A stretch of 5,598 nt of DNA, from the NCBI GenBank assembly GCA_021812785.1, contig JAKAMR010000118.1:1-5598 (forward strand), written 5' to 3'. Below are positions 4,884 through 5,598 of the stretch, in pieces (the stretch's first letter is position 1; each line of letters starts with the position of its first letter). Both the position numbers and the translations under genes were made by a program. Source of the DNA: Nitrospirota bacterium (lineage in GTDB: Bacteria; Nitrospirota; Thermodesulfovibrionia; Thermodesulfovibrionales; JdFR-88). The notes beneath the pieces were generated by a model that was not told the origin of the DNA, ran no database searches, and worked only from the letters and a program-made list of their open reading frames with translations.

Positions 4884-4912
4884 GCGCCGGCTGGGATCGG
4901 CCCGGCCGGCGC
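4884..4912 (+). other. Strong GC-rich hairpin between bet and the methyltransferase gene
   Basis: GCGCCGGC (4884-4891) pairs exactly with GCCGGCGC (4905-4912). Inside it, U4892-G4904 and GGG/CCC (4893-4895, 4901-4903) extend the stem to 12 pairs around a 5-nt ATCGG loop. No U-tract follows (the next bases are ATCGCGCGG), so it does not match a classical intrinsic terminator. It could protect the bet mRNA end, weaken read-through, or control the following gene, which lacks a visible ribosome binding site. Confidence 0.65.
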
Positions 4913-4931
4913 ATCGCGCGGTTAATAAATC

Positions 4932-5594
4932 ATGGAAAATATCAACCATCTGCTCGGAAAAGTTCACAACTGCGACTGCCTTGAATTCATGCGCGGCCTG
5001 CCTGATAAGTGCGTGGACTTGGTGCTTACTGACCCGCCGTATGGGATGAGTTACCAATCAAACTACTACAAGAACGGAAATCCCTTCTCCCCAATAATAG
5101 GGGATGAGAAATACCCCGCCCACCTGATACCTGAATTTAAGCGCATATCCCGCAAGGGGGTGCTTTCTTTTTGCAGATGGGATAATCTAGGCGAAGTGGA
5201 AAAACCTAAATCTTTCATCGTTTGGGCTAAAAATAACTGGTCTGCAGGCGATTTAAACCACGAGTATGGGCGCATGTGGGAGGGGTGTTTATTCTATCCG
5301 ATGGAGCAACATTCTTTTAAGACACGGCAACCAGACGTTATTGATTTTAAAAGAACGGCTCCTACAGATATGGTTCACCCTACGCAAAAGCCCGTCCCGT
5401 TGTTTGAAATGCTTATAGACAACAATACGGGGGGGGGAGATGTAGTCTTTGACCCCTTCATGGGTTCCGGCACTACCGCCGTAGCGTGTGAGCGTTTGGG
5501 CCGCAAGTGGTTCGGGTGCGAGTTGGAGCCGAAGTATGTAGATATAGCGAACAAGCGCATAGAGGCAGAGAGGGCGCAGTTGAAACTGTTTTAG
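4932..5594 (+). CDS. Beta-class DNA methyltransferase, probably adenine-N6
   Basis: The enzyme transfers a methyl group from S-adenosylmethionine to a base in a short DNA target. The 220-residue order is typical of the beta class: NCDCLEFMRGLPDKCVDLVLTDPPYG with catalytic DPPY at 34-37, a target-recognition region (about 45-145), HPTQKP (149-154), then the SAM-binding FDPFMGSGTTAVAC (173-186) and GCELEPKYVDIA (195-206). DPPY favours adenine-N6 over cytosine-N4, which mostly has SPPY, but is not conclusive. The start is ATG 4932, since an in-frame TAA lies at 4926-4928, yet no Shine-Dalgarno is visible. No restriction enzyme gene accompanies it, so it may be a solo phage enzyme protecting phage DNA. 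Codons are more AT-rich than in bet, and a run of nine G (5429-5437) precedes the SAM motif. Confidence 0.92.
   Translation: MENINHLLGKVHNCDCLEFMRGLPDKCVDLVLTDPPYGMSYQSNYYKNGNPFSPIIGDEKYPAHLIPEFKRISRKGVLSFCRWDNLGEVEKPKSFIVWAKNNWSAGDLNHEYGRMWEGCLFYPMEQHSFKTRQPDVIDFKRTAPTDMVHPTQKPVPLFEMLIDNNTGGGDVVFDPFMGSGTTAVACERLGRKWFGCELEPKYVDIANKRIEAERAQLKLF
5429..5437 (+). repeat. G9 homopolymer inside the methyltransferase gene
   Basis: Nine consecutive G cover the end of Thr166 and Gly167-169. Losing one G brings TAG (5443-5445) into frame, and gaining one brings TGA (5450-5452) into frame. Either change would end the protein before the FDPFMGSGTT motif, so the tract could work as a slippage switch. It is also a place where sequencing errors are common. 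Confidence 0.85.
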
Positions 5595-5598
5595 TATT

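Noticed and set aside
4098..5057. Long open frame of 319 codons on the minus strand opposite bet
   Set aside because: It is His/Val/Gly/Leu-rich, typical of the antisense of GC-rich coding sequence, and lies opposite a confident Bet gene and the start of the methyltransferase.

Overview
The window looks like a piece of a tailed-phage genome (free or integrated). All supported genes lie on the + strand. They are small and tightly packed, and several junctions use the ATGA stop/start overlap. One protein is a clear phage Bet/RecT single-strand annealing protein. Most genes have GC-rich third codon positions and good GGGAG-type ribosome binding sites, which fits a phage of a fairly high-GC, probably proteobacterial, host. 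The host cannot be named from the sequence. There is no rRNA, tRNA, insertion sequence or CRISPR array.

Region 1 (1-1583) starts with the tail end of an upstream gene. It is followed by a short stretch with two competing small reading frames (59-259 and 132-284), a 165-residue protein with a hydrophobic N-terminal segment, and a 155-residue protein with the Cys...Gly-His layout of NlpC/P60- or CHAP-like cysteine hydrolases. Two small unknown proteins (64 and 61 residues) close the block. My reading is a probable lysis cassette (membrane protein plus cell-wall hydrolase), inferred from order and motifs and not proven.

Region 2 (1584-3739) opens with a 129-bp AT-rich intergenic stretch carrying a strong sigma70 promoter with an extended -10. 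That promoter is followed by six small genes: a 68-residue unknown, a 194-residue zinc-ribbon/coiled-coil protein, a 120-residue protein of the phage 'HTxGPW...EANARLIA' type, a 64-residue protein with paired CxxC motifs, a 120-residue single-pass membrane protein and an 89-residue unknown. They probably form one early or accessory operon.

Region 3 (3740-5598) begins with a second promoter whose -10 region copies the first over 20 bp with one mismatch. It drives a 353-residue Bet/RecT annealing protein that carries an Ala/Pro-rich linker and an extra C-terminal domain that looks OB-like. After a strong GC hairpin comes a beta-class DNA methyltransferase, probably adenine-N6. Its base composition is clearly more AT-rich, it has no visible ribosome binding site, and a run of nine G just before its SAM-binding motif could act as an on/off slippage switch.

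The points most worth a second look are the twin promoters with shared AGTAT/ATACT motifs (co-regulation of the small-gene operon and the recombination gene), the annealing protein's extra domain, and the G9 tract in the methyltransferase.
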